Origin: Stropharia rugosoannulata
Lineage: Eukaryota; Basidiomycota; Agaricomycetes; Agaricales; Strophariaceae
NCBI GenBank assembly: GCA_028532985.1
Contig: JANCIK010000011.1
Coordinates: forward strand, 186,001 to 250,000
Length of the DNA: 64,000 nucleotides
Reading direction: 5' to 3'
Numbering within the stretch: the first letter of the stretch is position 1; each line of letters starts with the position of its first letter. Position numbers and translations under genes: made by a program. The notes beneath the pieces were generated by a model, which worked only from the letters and a program-made list of their open reading frames with translations, was not told the origin of the DNA and searched no databases. Positions 43,766 to 55,936 of this stretch are shown here, piece by piece.

Positions 43766-46404
43766 AGCCAACACACGGACAAACAGACCTCGGACTTGGG
43801 CTCATCTTGGGATAAAAGGCCCGTGCGCAGAGAAGGTGTGGTAAAGGTATGTCCATGACACTTCGTAGAAGTATTTTAATACAATGTTCAGAGCGCGAAT
43901 CGTCTGTCCATTGTTGAAACAGGCCTTCTCGCAAATGAAGGCGTGGAACGCAACAGGCAGGATGTCCGACGGACCGACAAAGACAAGTATTAGGTGATTG
44001 CTTGTTCAACACGCTACAAGCAATCACAGCCAAACATTGCAGCCTGCTGCCAAACATCGCAATGTCAATTCTCTCCAGCTCAGCATAACCGTCTCTCATG
44101 TACCCACCTGACAGCCAATCGCCTGTCCCGCAAATGCACGGCAGGCACAACCTACCTTCTCGTTATACGGCGCACAGCAACGCTGCTTCGCGCCCAGCAC
44201 CCACGCATGCGTTGATTGCCATACGCGGGTAGTAGCGCCGTGCTCTTGCGTCGTTGTTCCCATCGAACCCGGTACATGGCCGTGCTTCAAAGAACTTCAA
44301 ACCGGTTCAGGTCACCACTGTACCAACCCATGCAGTGTTTGCACTGCAAGAAAACATGGATATCTTGAGACTACGTACTATTAAGGTACATCACTAATTC
44401 CGCTTTATGGCATTATGTTTGGATCGTTACTCACCGTGAACATGCAGGATTGCCCGTCGTCGTTCAGGTACGCGAGCGCGAGCTGTATAACGTCGCGAGA
44501 ACGAGAGTCTATGCAAATAATGTAAGTCCAAGTCTGCGGCCATTAGTTTATGTCCAAGTCGCAAACTTAGCCATACATCCAGTAGACCTGATCGCTGCCT
44601 CGGATGATGCACGCCATCCTAAGCCCGAGTACAACAAGTTCAAGCAACCAGCAGTGTATAACACATGCTTATATGCACGCTAAGATATTCAGTTAGCACC
44701 CCAGCCGGTTCACAATCTCGTACTAACTACCCATGACAGGGCCGAGCACAGCCAATTGGCGGGGACATACAACGTAGTCCGGGATTCACTGGTACATGTA
44801 CACGGGGCCGCCGCTCGATGAACTAGCTCAGGTAAGCGAGTTATGGTGGTACACTTAGACGTAGACTTTTACTCACTACGTCACACACTTTCCAGAGCTC
44901 CAGAAGCGTCGTGCAGCCAGCCCTTGCATGAACTTACGTGCGCGTCGCGAGATCACATGGTTAATAACTAGATAAATGTGAGTCAGTATACTGGTATATG
45001 AAATCGACGTACCTCATATTCAATCACAGATGGAACGTTCATTGCAACTCGGGCTAGGAACGGGCACAGTGCACCATTCACCGCGCTGGCGACACGCAGC
45101 AACAAAGTTCATAATATGGAAATCAGGTAAGTATATCTCTATTAAATACAGATTAAAAACTTACTTGATCCAAATCATCAATCTCGCCTTCGCAATGGAT
45201 GCCGGGTTTGTCCCTGGTCGCACTGCACAGAAGACAACAGCGCGCGAGGGCGTGCCTGGCCTCCCGCGCATGCCCCATAGCGCGCCGCGCAGATGCGGAC
45301 CTGTGGTACGATGCATTGCATCACAAATCGAGTCAAGTAATTATTTCTGAATTTACCTGATATACCTCACCCGTCCTGCCGTTATACCGGCGTCTTAATC
45401 GACGGCTACTCTGCGTGGAACACGGCACGACAACGACGGGTGAACGCGTGCTGTCCCTATATGCACGGTGCATGGCACAGACACGATACCGTACCTCAGA
45501 AGCAATGCAAGTAGCTCAGTTCGGTATTTCAATGTAGTTTTGAGATAAACTTACCGACCAACGTGTCTAATGGGCCGTATCCTGCGGCGTGTATGAGCTT
45601 GCGGACGCCGCGCCGCGCCTGTCATAGAATAGGATGCCATGACATTGACACCGTTGGTCCGGATCTGAAAGAGAACGTATTAGCGTGAACGTTTTGCCTA
45701 GCCAACTCTCATGCAACATTCAAATCCTCAGTGGCTAGTCGGTCCGATAGACGTCATTACTCACTTGTCCTGTATTGATCAGTGACGACCCAGACCGTAT
45801 TCTGTGACTGCCCTTATATTCTACGGTCCTTCGACGTTGCCCCGAGCCCTCGAAGCGCATCCAGAGTTCGAGACTGGTCAGAGTCACTTGTTGAATCAGC
45901 ATATTCCGGTAGCGAATCCGCATACGTACTTGAGCCAGGTACGTCGAGATGTGTAAGCAAAGATTCCCCGCACCTTTTCCCTGTGGAATGGGACGAGGAT
46001 GCGTAAAGGAGGAGGTGTACGTGTCCCAGGATGTTCTGGGCTGCGACGTCAGCGCAACCTCTGGGCGCTCATTGGGACCTTCCCTCGTCAGGTGGGTCAG
46101 CTATATTTAACTCGTAATCAGAGTGCGCTATGCGTGTTTCCCTGTATCTCTGTATAACTCGCCCATGCAGAGCAGCATCATATGGACAAGGCAAGTTGTG
46201 CATATGAACGGCTAATCCCGGCGCCCAAAGTGGCTCGCTTGCTTCATTAATAGTTCTAGAGGTCGATTAGGTTCAGTCACCTTGTTAGCTGTGCTTGTCA
46301 AAGGCATGAGGTTGCCTTGCGCTCGTTCTTTCCCTCCTTTCCCTTTCCTCACTCTCCCCTTGACCCCCTCCATCTTGACTATCCGTCGCTGCTCTCTTAT
46401 TATA
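43766..46404. other. No confident gene; possible exon fragments
   Basis: Short protein-like plus-strand frames occur at 44450-44683 (VVVQVRERELYNVARTRVYA, then PKPEYNKFKQPAVYNT) and 45782-46006 (ending LFPVEWDEDA). They could be exons of one or two unrecognised genes or remnants. No domain could be named and the splicing was not resolved. Confidence 0.3.
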
Positions 46405-49400
46405 ATGGGTATCATTGGCAGAGTCTTCGCTGTCCGCCTATGGCTCCCGTTTATCCGCCGCGATCGAGATGGTCCACCAAGCCACTCCGTCGCTGCAGGC
46501 ATCTCGTCTATGCACAAGCTCATACTCCCATCTGCGACTGGGGTCAGCGTTGACCACGCCGGTCATCCTTCGACCTTGACACCCCAGAACGGCTCTTCCT
46601 TGGATGAAGCTGTGCATCAGAGCCTCATCCTCCTCTCCCCAATTGCGGCCGCGATTCCCGTAGTTGGCACTGTATTGAACGGGTGCATCACCACCTTACT
46701 GGCCGTGTGGAATGGGATCGATGTGAGTCGGCGCATGCTTTAAGAATGCCCCTCGTTTGTGAACGAGAATATTTGCAGAAAAAGAATCGGAATAAAGAGA
46801 TCGCAGCACGCCTTACAAAAAATCTATATTATTTACAAATCAACATATCAGCAATAGGAGATGACACAGGTTCCGTACGGCATCGTGAAGAACTGGCTCG
46901 GTAGGTGGCGCCATCTGAGATACGCACTCATAAATAACTGATTTTGGGATACACTTCAGCAATCTGGACGTCCTTTCAGATCGGCTGAAGCAACTAACTG
47001 TCAACTCATTTCTATATAATGCGAAAACTTCAGAAGTCATTCTTGATCTCACTACAGAAATGAATAGCCATCTTTTGCGTTATATGGTCAGTTGGCTACC
47101 TTACAGATTCAGTTTACACTTCATTGACGAACATCATTCCGAGGCCCTCTCATGTATGAGAATGGAACATAATGGAGACAGGTTACTGGAAAATTTTTCA
47201 GACAATCACGGACAGTTGCCTGGTTCTGTGAAACTGGGAATAGTCTTCGTAATGGATGCAACCGGTCGTGAATTTAAGGTATTGATTGACCAATGCCAAT
47301 CGCGTAAGGTCAGTTGCATTCATTGGACCTCAATCGTTCATCGGAGATAGTCTGATGTGTATTCCCTAGCAATTCATGAAGGTACTTGAATGCTACTTTG
47401 GAGACAACGAAAAGGACAGAGTCTTGCGTCACTTTATGGATCGAGGCGCATATGATCTGCATATCGAAGCTGAATCAGGAATCACCCGACTGGATGGATG
47501 GTCTGGAGTCCGCATGGGAACGAGGATTGTCATGAGCGCTGTCTTCGAATCTTACAGCGGTTGCAGAAAATACAAGTGTCCACGATGCAAGGCATGGAAT
47601 ATAGAAAAGGAAGAGAACAATAGTTGGATTGATTGGTAAATATATGCATATATTCTCTGATGATGTTACCTAATAACAAGTGACAGTGGTAACTGTCCAG
47701 GGCGCTTTCAGACTACTGACGCTGACAGACAGGGGGCAACGTCTGGACAAAATGTGAAAAAGTCTTTGACTCCATCAGGTGATGGTTATCGTCCACGACT
47801 GGACCTTATCCTCAACTTCCATGTGAAGCAACAGGCATGTAGAATGATTCTGAGAACTAGATTAAATGGCTTATATCTTTGGGACTGTTTAACTTTTCAG
47901 GCTGTATGTGCCACGTTTCCTGATCTCTTGATTGCATCACTCACCTTTGCATGCCCATGTCCCACTCTCAGATTGTATGTGATCCCATCTCTGCGTCTGT
48001 GCATCCCATCACTGACATTGCCATGGCCATCACTCTCAGGCTGTATGTAATCCCACCTCTGCATTTGTTAAAGCCATGACTGACCTTTCTGTGGCCATGT
48101 CCCACTCTCAGCAGGTAAGTGATCCCATCTCTGAGTTTGTTACAGACATGACTGACCTATCCATGACCATGTGCCACTTGCAGATGGTATGTGATCCCAT
48201 CTCTGCATCTGTTAAAGCTATGACTGACCTTTCCCTGGCCATGTCCTGCTCTCAGAATGTATGTAATCCCATCTCTGCATTTGTTAAAGCCATGATTGAC
48301 ATTTCCATGGCCATCACTCTCAGGCTGTATGTAATCCCATCTCTGCATCTGTTAAAGTTATGACTGACGTTTCTGTGGCCATGTCCCACTCCCAGGAAGT
48401 ATGTGATCCCATCTCTGCATTTGTGCATTCCATCACTGACCTTCCTGTGGCCATGTCCTGCTCTCAGCTTGTATGTGATCCCATCTCTGCATTTGTTAAA
48501 GCTATGACTGACCTTTCCCTGGCCATGTCCCACTCCCAGAGAGTATGTGATCTGATCTCTGCATCTGTTACATGTATCACTGACCTTTATGTGGCTATGT
48601 CCTGGTCTCAGCGGGTATGTGATCCTATCTCTGCATTTGTTAAAGCCATGACTGACCTTTCCCTGGCCATGTCCTGCTCCTAGCTTGTACGTGATCCCAT
48701 CTCTGCATCTGTGCATCCCATCACTGACTTTTACGTGGCTATGTCCTGCTCTCAGAATGTATGTGATCCCATCTCTGCATCTGTGCATCCCATCACTGAC
48801 CTTTCCATGTCCATGTCCCACTCTCAGGCTGTATGTGATCCCATCTCTGCATCTGTTAAAGCTATGACTGATGTTTCCGTGGCCATGTCCCACTCCTAGG
48901 AAGTACATGATCCCATCTCTGCATTTGTGCATCCCATCACTGACCTTTCCGTGGCCATGTCCTGCTCTCAGTGGGTATGTGATCCTTTCTCTGCATTTGT
49001 TAAAGCGATGACTGACCTTTCTATGACCATGTCCTGCTATCAGAATGTATGTGATCCTATCTCTGCATTTGTCAGAGTCATGACTGACCTTTCTGTGGCC
49101 ATGTCCTGCTCTCAGAATGTATGTAATCCCATCTCTGCATTTGTTAAAGCCATGATTGACGTTTTTATGGCCATGTCCCACTCCCAGGAAGTATGTGATC
49201 CCATCTCTGCATTTGTTAAAGCTATGACTGACCTTTCCATGGCCATGTCCTGCTCTCAGGCTGTATGTGATCCCATCTCTGCATTTGTTAAAGCTATGAC
49301 TGACCTTTCTGTGGCCATGTCCTGCTCTCAGAATGTATGTGATCCCATCTCTGCATCTGTTAAAGCTATGACTGACGTTTCTATGGCCATGTCCCACTCC

Positions 49401-50784
49401 CAGGAAGTATGTGATCCTATCTCTGCATTTGTCAGAGTCATGACTGACCTTTCCATGACCATGTCCTGCTCTCAGGCTGTATGTGATCCCATCTCTGCAT
49501 TTGTTAAAGCTATGACTGACCTTTCCCTGGCCATGTCCCACTCCCAGAAAGTATGTGATCCAATCTCTGCATCTTTTACACATATCACTGACCTTTATGT
49601 GGCTATGTCCTGGTCTCAGCGGGTATGTGATCCTATCTCTGCATTTGTTAAAGCCATGACTGACCTTTTGGTGGCCATGTCCTGCTCTCAGAATGTATGT
49701 GATCCTATCTCTGCATCTGTTAAACCTATCAGTGACATTTCTGTGGCCATGTCTTGCTCTCAGCTTGTATGTGATCCCATCTCTGCATTTGTTAAAGCCA
49801 TGACTGACCTTTCCCTGGCTATGTCCTGCTCTTAGCTTGTACGTGATCCCATCTCTGCATCTCTGCATCCCATCACTGACCTTTCCCTGGCCATGTCCTG
49901 CTCTCAGAATGTATGTAATCCCATCTCTGCATTTGTTAAAGCCATGATTGACATTTCCATGGCCATCACTCTCAGGCTGTATGTAATCCCATCTCTGCAT
50001 CTGTTAAAGCTATGACTGACGTTTCTGTGGCCATGTCCCACTCCCAGGAAGTATGTGATCCCATCTCTGCATCTGTACATCCTAACACTGACCTTTCCAT
50101 TGCCATGTCCTGCTCTCAGCTTGTACATGATCCCATCTCTGCATTTGTTAAAGCCATGACTGACCTATCTGTGGCTATGTCCCACTCACAGAATGTATGT
50201 GATCCCATCTCTGCATCTGTTACACCTATCACTTACCTTTCTGTGGCTGTGTCCCGCTCCCAGGAAGTATGTGATCCCATCTCTGCATCTGTACATCCTA
50301 TCACTGACCTTTCCATTGCCATGTCCTGCTCTCAGCTTGTATGTGATCCCATCTCTGCATTTGTTAAAGCCATGACTGACCTATCTGTGGCCATGTCCTG
50401 CTCTTAGCTTGTACATGATCCCATCTCTGCCTTTGTTAAAGCCATGACTGACCTATCTGTGGCCATGTCCCACTTGCAGATTGTATGTGATCCCATCTCT
50501 GCATTTGTTAAAGTCATGACTGACCTTTCTGTGGCCATGTCCCACTTTCAGCAGGTACGTGATCCTATCTCTGCATTTGTTACAGACATGACTGACCTAT
50601 CCATGACCATGTGTCACTTGCAGTTTGTACGTGATCCCATCTCTGCATCTGTTAAAGCTATGACTGACCTCTCCCTGGCCATGTCCTGCTCTCAGAATGT
50701 ATGTAATCCCATCTCTGCCTTTGTGATTCCCACCACTGACCATCCTATACTCAGGCTGACATTGGCTGGATGCTTTTAACATAA
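46405..50784 (+). CDS. Ubiquitin-like-domain protein with zinc ribbon; intron-like array in its 3' part
   Basis: Exons 46405-46722, 46779-46900, 46960-47308, 47370-47635 and 47687-47834 join in phase to 401 aa. The N-terminal third has a hydrophobic helix (LILLSPIAAAIPVVGTVLNG). The middle holds a ubiquitin-like fold of the fungal ULD type (VKLGIVFVMDATGREFKVLI to MGTRIVMSAVF). After it comes a zinc ribbon, C-x2-C-x17-C-x2-C (CPRC...CGNC). In related mushroom proteins this pair ends the protein. Here a GC-AG intron (47835-47900) leads into 40 intron-like tandem units. If the whole array is removed, the frame ends ADIGWMLLT-stop at 50784. If splicing stops after the GC-AG intron, translation ends at 48050. 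The role is unknown; ULD domains are linked to immunity-like and signalling proteins in fungi (inference). Confidence 0.65.
47901..50754 (+). repeat. 40-unit tandem array of intron-like 72-bp repeats
   Basis: Units start at 47904, 47975, 48043, 48115, 48187, 48259, 48327 and then mostly every 72 bp (68 where 4 bp are lost) to 50699. Each unit has a donor hexamer (33 GTATGT, 3 GTACGT, 1 GTAAGT, 3 GTACAT), a CTGAC or close variant about 30 nt before the end, a pyrimidine-rich stretch, and an end in CAG or TAG. Exactly three bases lie between each YAG and the next GTA. These triplets are the most variable positions (AAT, GAA, GCT, CTT, CGG, CAG, TTT, TGG, ATG, AAA, AGA, ATT). None is a stop codon in the frame of the gene. 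Because 72 is a multiple of three, long frames are also open on the minus strand (582 codons, 48252-50000). Confidence 0.95.
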
Positions 50785-51022
50785 CTGATTTTTCAAAACA
50801 CATATTGGTTCCCACACACTATGGCCAACAAATCAATTCTGGATAGATGTACATGAATGACATTCTTTTGTTTCTTTCACATTTGTTCATGCAATAGACA
50901 TGGAATAAGTATCTGATATATCTCTCAAGTAATTCATGATCTTTCTGTATGACCTTCTCAAGATAACACCAAGATTGTTCTCAATGTTTTCACTCCAAAT
51001 CTGTAGCACTCTTATTGAAACA
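50785..51022. other. Intergenic, 3' flank of the array gene
   Basis: AT-rich, no gene or repeat seen. Confidence 0.5.
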
Positions 51023-51564
51023 TGTTAGGACTTCGAAGGCAAAGCCTATAAGTCCTGAACAATCGATCTGATCTCTTGATTGTTCAATCAAATGTTCGAG
51101 ATAATCTCTTGACAAATGTCTTATCAAGTGATGAGACAGAGTTGTAAAGAGAGAGCTAGCCAACTTATGAGCCCTAAGTCGAGGAAAGGTAAAAGAGATG
51201 AGATTCTCAAAGAACTAACTGGGGAGTTAGTTCAGTAATTACTACATCTTATATACCCATTGATGTATGGTATAAATAACTGTAAGACTACATGGAGTCC
51301 AAAGGGGAAGGAAAGCGAAGTAAGAAGTAAGTAATACTCGGGTTCTGTTACCACCGGTGTGAGACCCAGGTTCCATGAGCGCAGGGACAAGAACTTGTCC
51401 TTGTTCTCAGCCTGAGAAGGGGGTTAATATGTAAGAATACAGTTGTGAAGTTGTTTGCTAAATAAAGGAGAAGTGGTGGTATGATAAGATAAGGTAGATC
51501 ATATCGTGATAAGATAAGGATGAAGAGATTAGATAAGGAAAAAGATAGTATGGAATTCATAACA
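51023..51564 (-). repeat. LTR (542 bp), probable 3' LTR of a truncated minus-strand element
   Basis: The ends are TGTTAG...ATAACA. On the minus strand the polypurine tract ATGGGGGTAA directly precedes it (51565-51574), and a TATATAAG box lies inside (near 51250), both as expected of a minus-strand 3' LTR. Some sequence near the end (GAAGGCAAAGCCT) resembles the start of the Ty3 LTR at 7925. The partner LTR is not visible. Confidence 0.65.
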
Positions 51565-51598
51565 TTACCCCCATGCTAGGATTGATGCTCTGCATTGA

Positions 51599-52081
51599 TC
51601 AAAGAGAGTTGCTCCAGTTGGACAAGATATCGAAGAGGGTTGGGTTGTCACAGTTCTCCTCACAAGTCTCATCTGGGGTTGTCATTGGCAGGGGGTTGGT
51701 CACGTTGGTTGGTTGGTCGAATTGGGTGATGAGATCACTGATGTCTTCTGAGGGTGTAAAGAATGGCGAGGATCCTTCTGAGGGGTTTTTGAGGGGGATG
51801 TTAATCATAGGGGATTGTTGGTGTGCATGTTCATGGGGTAATCTGTTGCGTTCAGGGTCATCCCATCCCTGAGGAACATGGGTACATGTATTTATGTGAT
51901 GTCCTGGTTGATGACAGTTTCCGCATGGGTGCCTGCATATGCATGTGACATGTCCATATGATCCGCAGTTTATACACATGGTTTGACCCGGTTCAGGCAA
52001 CGTTCTAGGGGGGCAGGAAGGGAGTGTGTGTCGTCGGACTATGTGCCTATATTGTCCTGGGAGCATGGCCCTTCCTACTTG
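51599..52081 (-). pseudogene. Truncated zinc-knuckle ORF of an LTR element
   Basis: The minus-strand frame is open to the edge of the next element at 52081 and ends at 51599. It has two knuckles: CINCGSYGHVTC, and the canonical CGNCHQPGHHINTC (C-x2-C-x4-H-x4-C). A Pro/Ser/Thr/Asp-rich tail follows. It resembles the nucleocapsid end of a gag protein. The gene lies directly against an LTR without pol between them, so the parent element was internally deleted or this is a 3' accessory ORF. Its 5' part is cut off by the insertion of the following element. Confidence 0.6.
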
Positions 52082-53501
52082 TGATCATACCAGTGACTCA
52101 GCCGGTCCTTTGGTGTGTATAACAGTGAGAGGTCTGCCGCGGGGCTAGACTTGAATCACAAGAAACACAACACACACAACCTCAGCGGAGCGAGATCCTA
52201 TCCCTTAGATCGAGCAACGCTCTTCAGCTAAGCGGATTACAGATGTCTACACTTCTCTTGGTCCTCTCTGCTGAGCGGACTGTGATGTTTAAGAGTCTCG
52301 TAAGTTCAGTCCAGATGTCTGCTGTACAGTGCCTGCAAGTTTGTTTTTAAGGAGGGGTTTAATTCTAGAAGTCTCAGATTAATGTCTGGGCGACCTCCGC
52401 TGAGCGCCGGGTATCAATAGTAATGTATAGTTTTGATGGTGGCTCCGCGGGGCTTATTCCGCTGGGTGGGTTTGAGGTCCGGTGACCGATGCAGATGCTC
52501 ACACAAGCTGGTATTCCAATTGTGCCTCACTCCGCTGACTATCCAAAGTTGTTCTGCTGGGACTGTCCAAAGTCCTATTCTGCTGAGGCTATCCAGAACC
52601 TCGTTCACCCGGTGGTGCAGTCTCAATTCACAAAACACTACAGCGCGAGTTTTCGTACATGGTTGCACTGACTCCCCGCTGAGCTCTCCAAATGACCCGG
52701 TGGCCAGAAGCTATCCAAAACTTCTATGATTCACTATACACTTCACAGTAAAGACCCTAACAAAAGCTAAACACAGCCCGTTGACGGTTTGGGACGGAGC
52801 CCAACACACAGATCTAGTGGGTAGACAATTGCTTGATTTCCGTAGTTACAATTACAAGTTTATATAGACGCGTGCTGTGTACTAATTTAGGTGGAGAGTA
52901 AATACTAGCAACGCCGGACCAAACGTCCGCTGAGCGCATGTGCCTCCGCTGGGCGTTTTGATGACTACTCCGCCGAGAGACGCCGTTAAACTCCGCTGGG
53001 CAGTTCCTTCTTGGTCATCGAGGCCTGGTTACCGCTGCCAAAGTTCCCCAGCGGAGTCCGTGCTGTGTGCATTGTTCATTCCCTCGGGCATCACACGCTC
53101 CAGCGCGCGCGCCACGGTCACCTGACGAGTGGACTTAGGCAAATTTCGCCTTCGTGATGTGTTCCGCTGAGCCCCTTGAGACGCCGTCTACACACAGTCC
53201 TGCTCGTTGCCTTTCATATTTTCCACTCAGCTGTACTCCTGCCTTCCGCTGAGAAGACAGTAACTGTTATGTGCTCTGCTGGCAGCTATTCCGGGTACTT
53301 CAACTGTGTACTTATGGCTTGTACAGTCCGCTGAACCCCACACAACCACCCGCTGAGCACACGTGTGATAGATTTGTGATACACGCGCTGAGCGCTGAGA
53401 CGGCTTGACCAGGCTAGTCACCGCTCCGCTGTACCCTTGCACTTCAGCCCAAACCGCCCGCTGTGGCCACTTACAGCCTTGGTATAAACGCAGGCCTGTC
53501 A
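52082..53501 (-). repeat. Candidate 3' LTR (1420 bp)
   Basis: On the minus strand it starts TGACAGGCC right after a polypurine tract and ends GGTATGATCA, giving TG...CA ends. A TATATAAAC box lies near 52860 in the same orientation. No ORF. It holds at least fifteen CCGCTGAG-type motifs. The partner LTR is outside the window, so identity and target duplication could not be tested. Confidence 0.5.
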
Positions 53502-53539
53502 TCTCCCCCTCACTAAAATTTTTGACTGTCCTCAGTCAA
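53502..53539 (+). promoter_or_regulatory. C-tract plus 7-bp-stem hairpin, module 1
   Basis: TCTCCCCCTCACTA (53502-53515) is followed by the perfect hairpin TTGACTG-TCCT-CAGTCAA (53522-53539). The C-tract, read on the minus strand, is also the polypurine tract of the retroelement. Module 2 lies at 56294-56330. Confidence 0.7.
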
Positions 53540-53935
53540 GATCAGCCTGTATTTTTAGACTCAGTACTGTCCCCGCATCTACTTTTAGCGCCTCATTTTC
53601 TATTTTCAGCTTTCCCCAGCGCCTATTTGCCTATCTTTAGCTTCTCGGTCGTCTCCGATGTCCACTTTCATTGTTATCCGTTTCTCTCTCTGTTTAAGGA
53701 TATTCTTTCCCCTTTTCAGCCTTGTGCTGCTGCTTCTAAACCCCTGCTCTCTATGTAGGTCGCCTGAAAGTTTATGTGACGCCGCCACCCCATACTTTTA
53801 TCTTCCAGAAAATTCTCTTGCTGGGCAAGCCTTTGTCTTATAAATGTCGGATACTGCTCTCTGGCCCTTCTCATCCTTTCTTTTCCCTCTCCTCCTGCAG
53901 ACCCCCTGCCTACTTTCTTCTCTATTCTACCGAAC

Positions 53936-55936
53936 ATGGCTTTTCGCAATTTCGACCGCTGCCAGCGCGAGAAAGAGCGCGCTGAGGCCCTTTTAGATGC
54001 TCAAGACCGCTTCCGCCGCCTCCGCCCCGCGCTCATGGTTTATCAAGAGTTCGAAACGTTGGCTGGTGCCGACAACTTGCCTGACGACGGAATGGCGCGG
54101 TTAGACGAGCTTCGGGTGGTCATCGACAACGCTGTCGAGGACTACCTGAGCTTTCATTGCTCTGACGGCCTCTACCACAACGGGGTCCGCGAATTTTGCA
54201 TCCTCCTCTCTGCTGTGGCCAACATGCTCATCGCCAATGACCCCTCCCTGGCCCCAACGCTGCAAGTGCGTCGTTGGTTCACGAGTGGTCACCAGCCCCT
54301 GTCCTCCTACGTTCATTTTTTTGCTACCGCCTTCCCTACTCAGTGGGATGGCTCTTCTGCCCCAGGCCCTCGCCCCCTCTCCACCTCTGCTCCGCTCGTC
54401 TCTCCTGCCCCTCCTCCCATCCAGGCCGCTCCCGCTGCGGAGGATATTATCATGGTTTCAGACGACAAAGTTCAACGGCCCCCTTCGCCTTTGCCCGCAG
54501 TTCGAAAGGACAAACGCAAGCGTCTTCCTACCCCTCCTGTCGTCTTCGTTCCTCCCGCGCCGCCCCCAAAGCTAATTAAATGCCAGCGCCCCGCTGCGCT
54601 CGCGGCCAGTGCTGCTATTGCTGGTAAGTTTTTCTTTTAGATTTCATTATTCCTCTATCCTGATCCTTCCCAGCCCAAGCCGATCTCGAGTCCCCAGCGG
54701 TAGTTTCCGTCGTCCGCTCCGCTGGTGGTCCTACCTTGGCCCTGACCGACAGCGGAATTGAAGAGATCACCAATACCCGCCCTGATAGCAACAAAATCGC
54801 ATACAAGTCTACCTATCCCATTCTCGATGTCTTGCCCCCTGTGTTCTCCGCTAAACTCACCCTGGCTGGTGCTCCTCTGCCCGACGCGATTGACATGAGC
54901 ATGCTCCCCTCTGAGGCCCGCCTCGAAGGCACTATTATTGTGCGTGTCTTATCTGCCCGCTGGGCACCCCTTTCTATTTTTACTAACTGGTTTCCACTTC
55001 TCACAGAAGGGAATGGTGTGCAATCACTGCACTAGTCCTTTCAATGCTCGCATAAATGAAGGCCTTCACCAGTGCATCTGCCGCGGGTGGGCACGGAATT
55101 GCTGTACTTGCAGTACCCAGCAAAAAGGAAAATGCCTCTTTTGTTGTGAGCCCGCGGAGGTCGACAAGACTATCGAGGACTCCTCCCTGTGGCATCGCAC
55201 TTCCTTGACCAGTGAGTCTATTTCCCATCTCTTTTCTCTTATTCTGACTTGTAATTTTCTTTCTTTCTAGGCCTTCTGTCTGGCTTCGCTCACCTCAGCG
55301 CCTATACAGAGCAAGCTCGCGTGGCTGAAGAGCAGCGCCGCTCTGCGGAGCGCATGTTCTTTGGTCAACTCATTGAACTTTCCCAGCTGGCACGCACCAT
55401 GGCGCTCACCCACTGGGATCATTGTTGGCCCGCGCTTCCGTGATTGCGAAACTTTCGACGCTCTCCGCTGCCTCGAACTTGATCGACTCCACGAGGCCTA
55501 CGCCTCTCTTTGTGCCCCCGCTGTCGTGGAAGACCCCCTTATCGTTGCCCCTGCTGCCTCTTTCTACGATCCAAAGCATCCGCGCTTCGATCCTACCACC
55601 TTCATCCCTGCCCCCCAGCCTGACCAGGCCATCACTCTAGAGGCCTTCAATGCGGCCGAATCTCAAGCTTTCGAGGACGCGGCCCTCCGCCAAGCTGAAG
55701 AGGCCGACGCTATCATCGCAGCGGAGAAGGTCAAACGCTCGCGCGATCGTTCGTCCAAGAGAGGGACTCCTGCGGACGGCTCTCTTCCCGCCACTCCCTC
55801 CGCCAGTACTTCGCGCCTCGAGCCCTTAACCACCACTTCCAAGGGCAAGGCTCCCGCTGTGGCTCGCACTTTCCTGACCCCTTCGCGCATCCCTAGCGAG
55901 GTAGACGCCGCCGAGGTTCCCACGGAGGGGGATTGA
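53936..55936 (+). CDS. Antisense cassette gene 1: Cys-rich protein, 3' frame shifted
   Basis: Exons 53936-54623, 54674-54939, 55007-55211 and 55271-55443 join in phase, with a TACTAAC branch site in the third intron. The protein begins MAFRNFDRCQREKERAEALL (charged helices) and then has a Pro-rich linker and a basic stretch (RKDKRKRLPTPP). A dense Cys cluster follows (CNHC, then CICRGWARNCCTC and CLFCC), compatible with a zinc-binding, possibly nucleic-acid-binding module. The joined frame stops at 55441-55443. A second frame, clearly protein-like (RFRDCETFDALRCLELDRLH, ending VDAAEVPTEGD at 55936), continues without a visible splice site, so a frameshift near 55430 is likely. No family is recognised. 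It could be a host-type regulator or a divergent gag-like protein. Confidence 0.5.

Noticed and set aside
48252..50000. Long minus-strand ORF of 582 codons made of 24-residue repeats
   Set aside because: A 72-bp repeat keeps one frame open on both strands by arithmetic alone. There is no start context, no flanking exon and no known domain, whereas the plus strand has coherent splice signals.
47901..50754. CRISPR-like array
   Set aside because: The units are 72 bp with only 3 variable bases between repeats and differ internally. The organism is eukaryotic.
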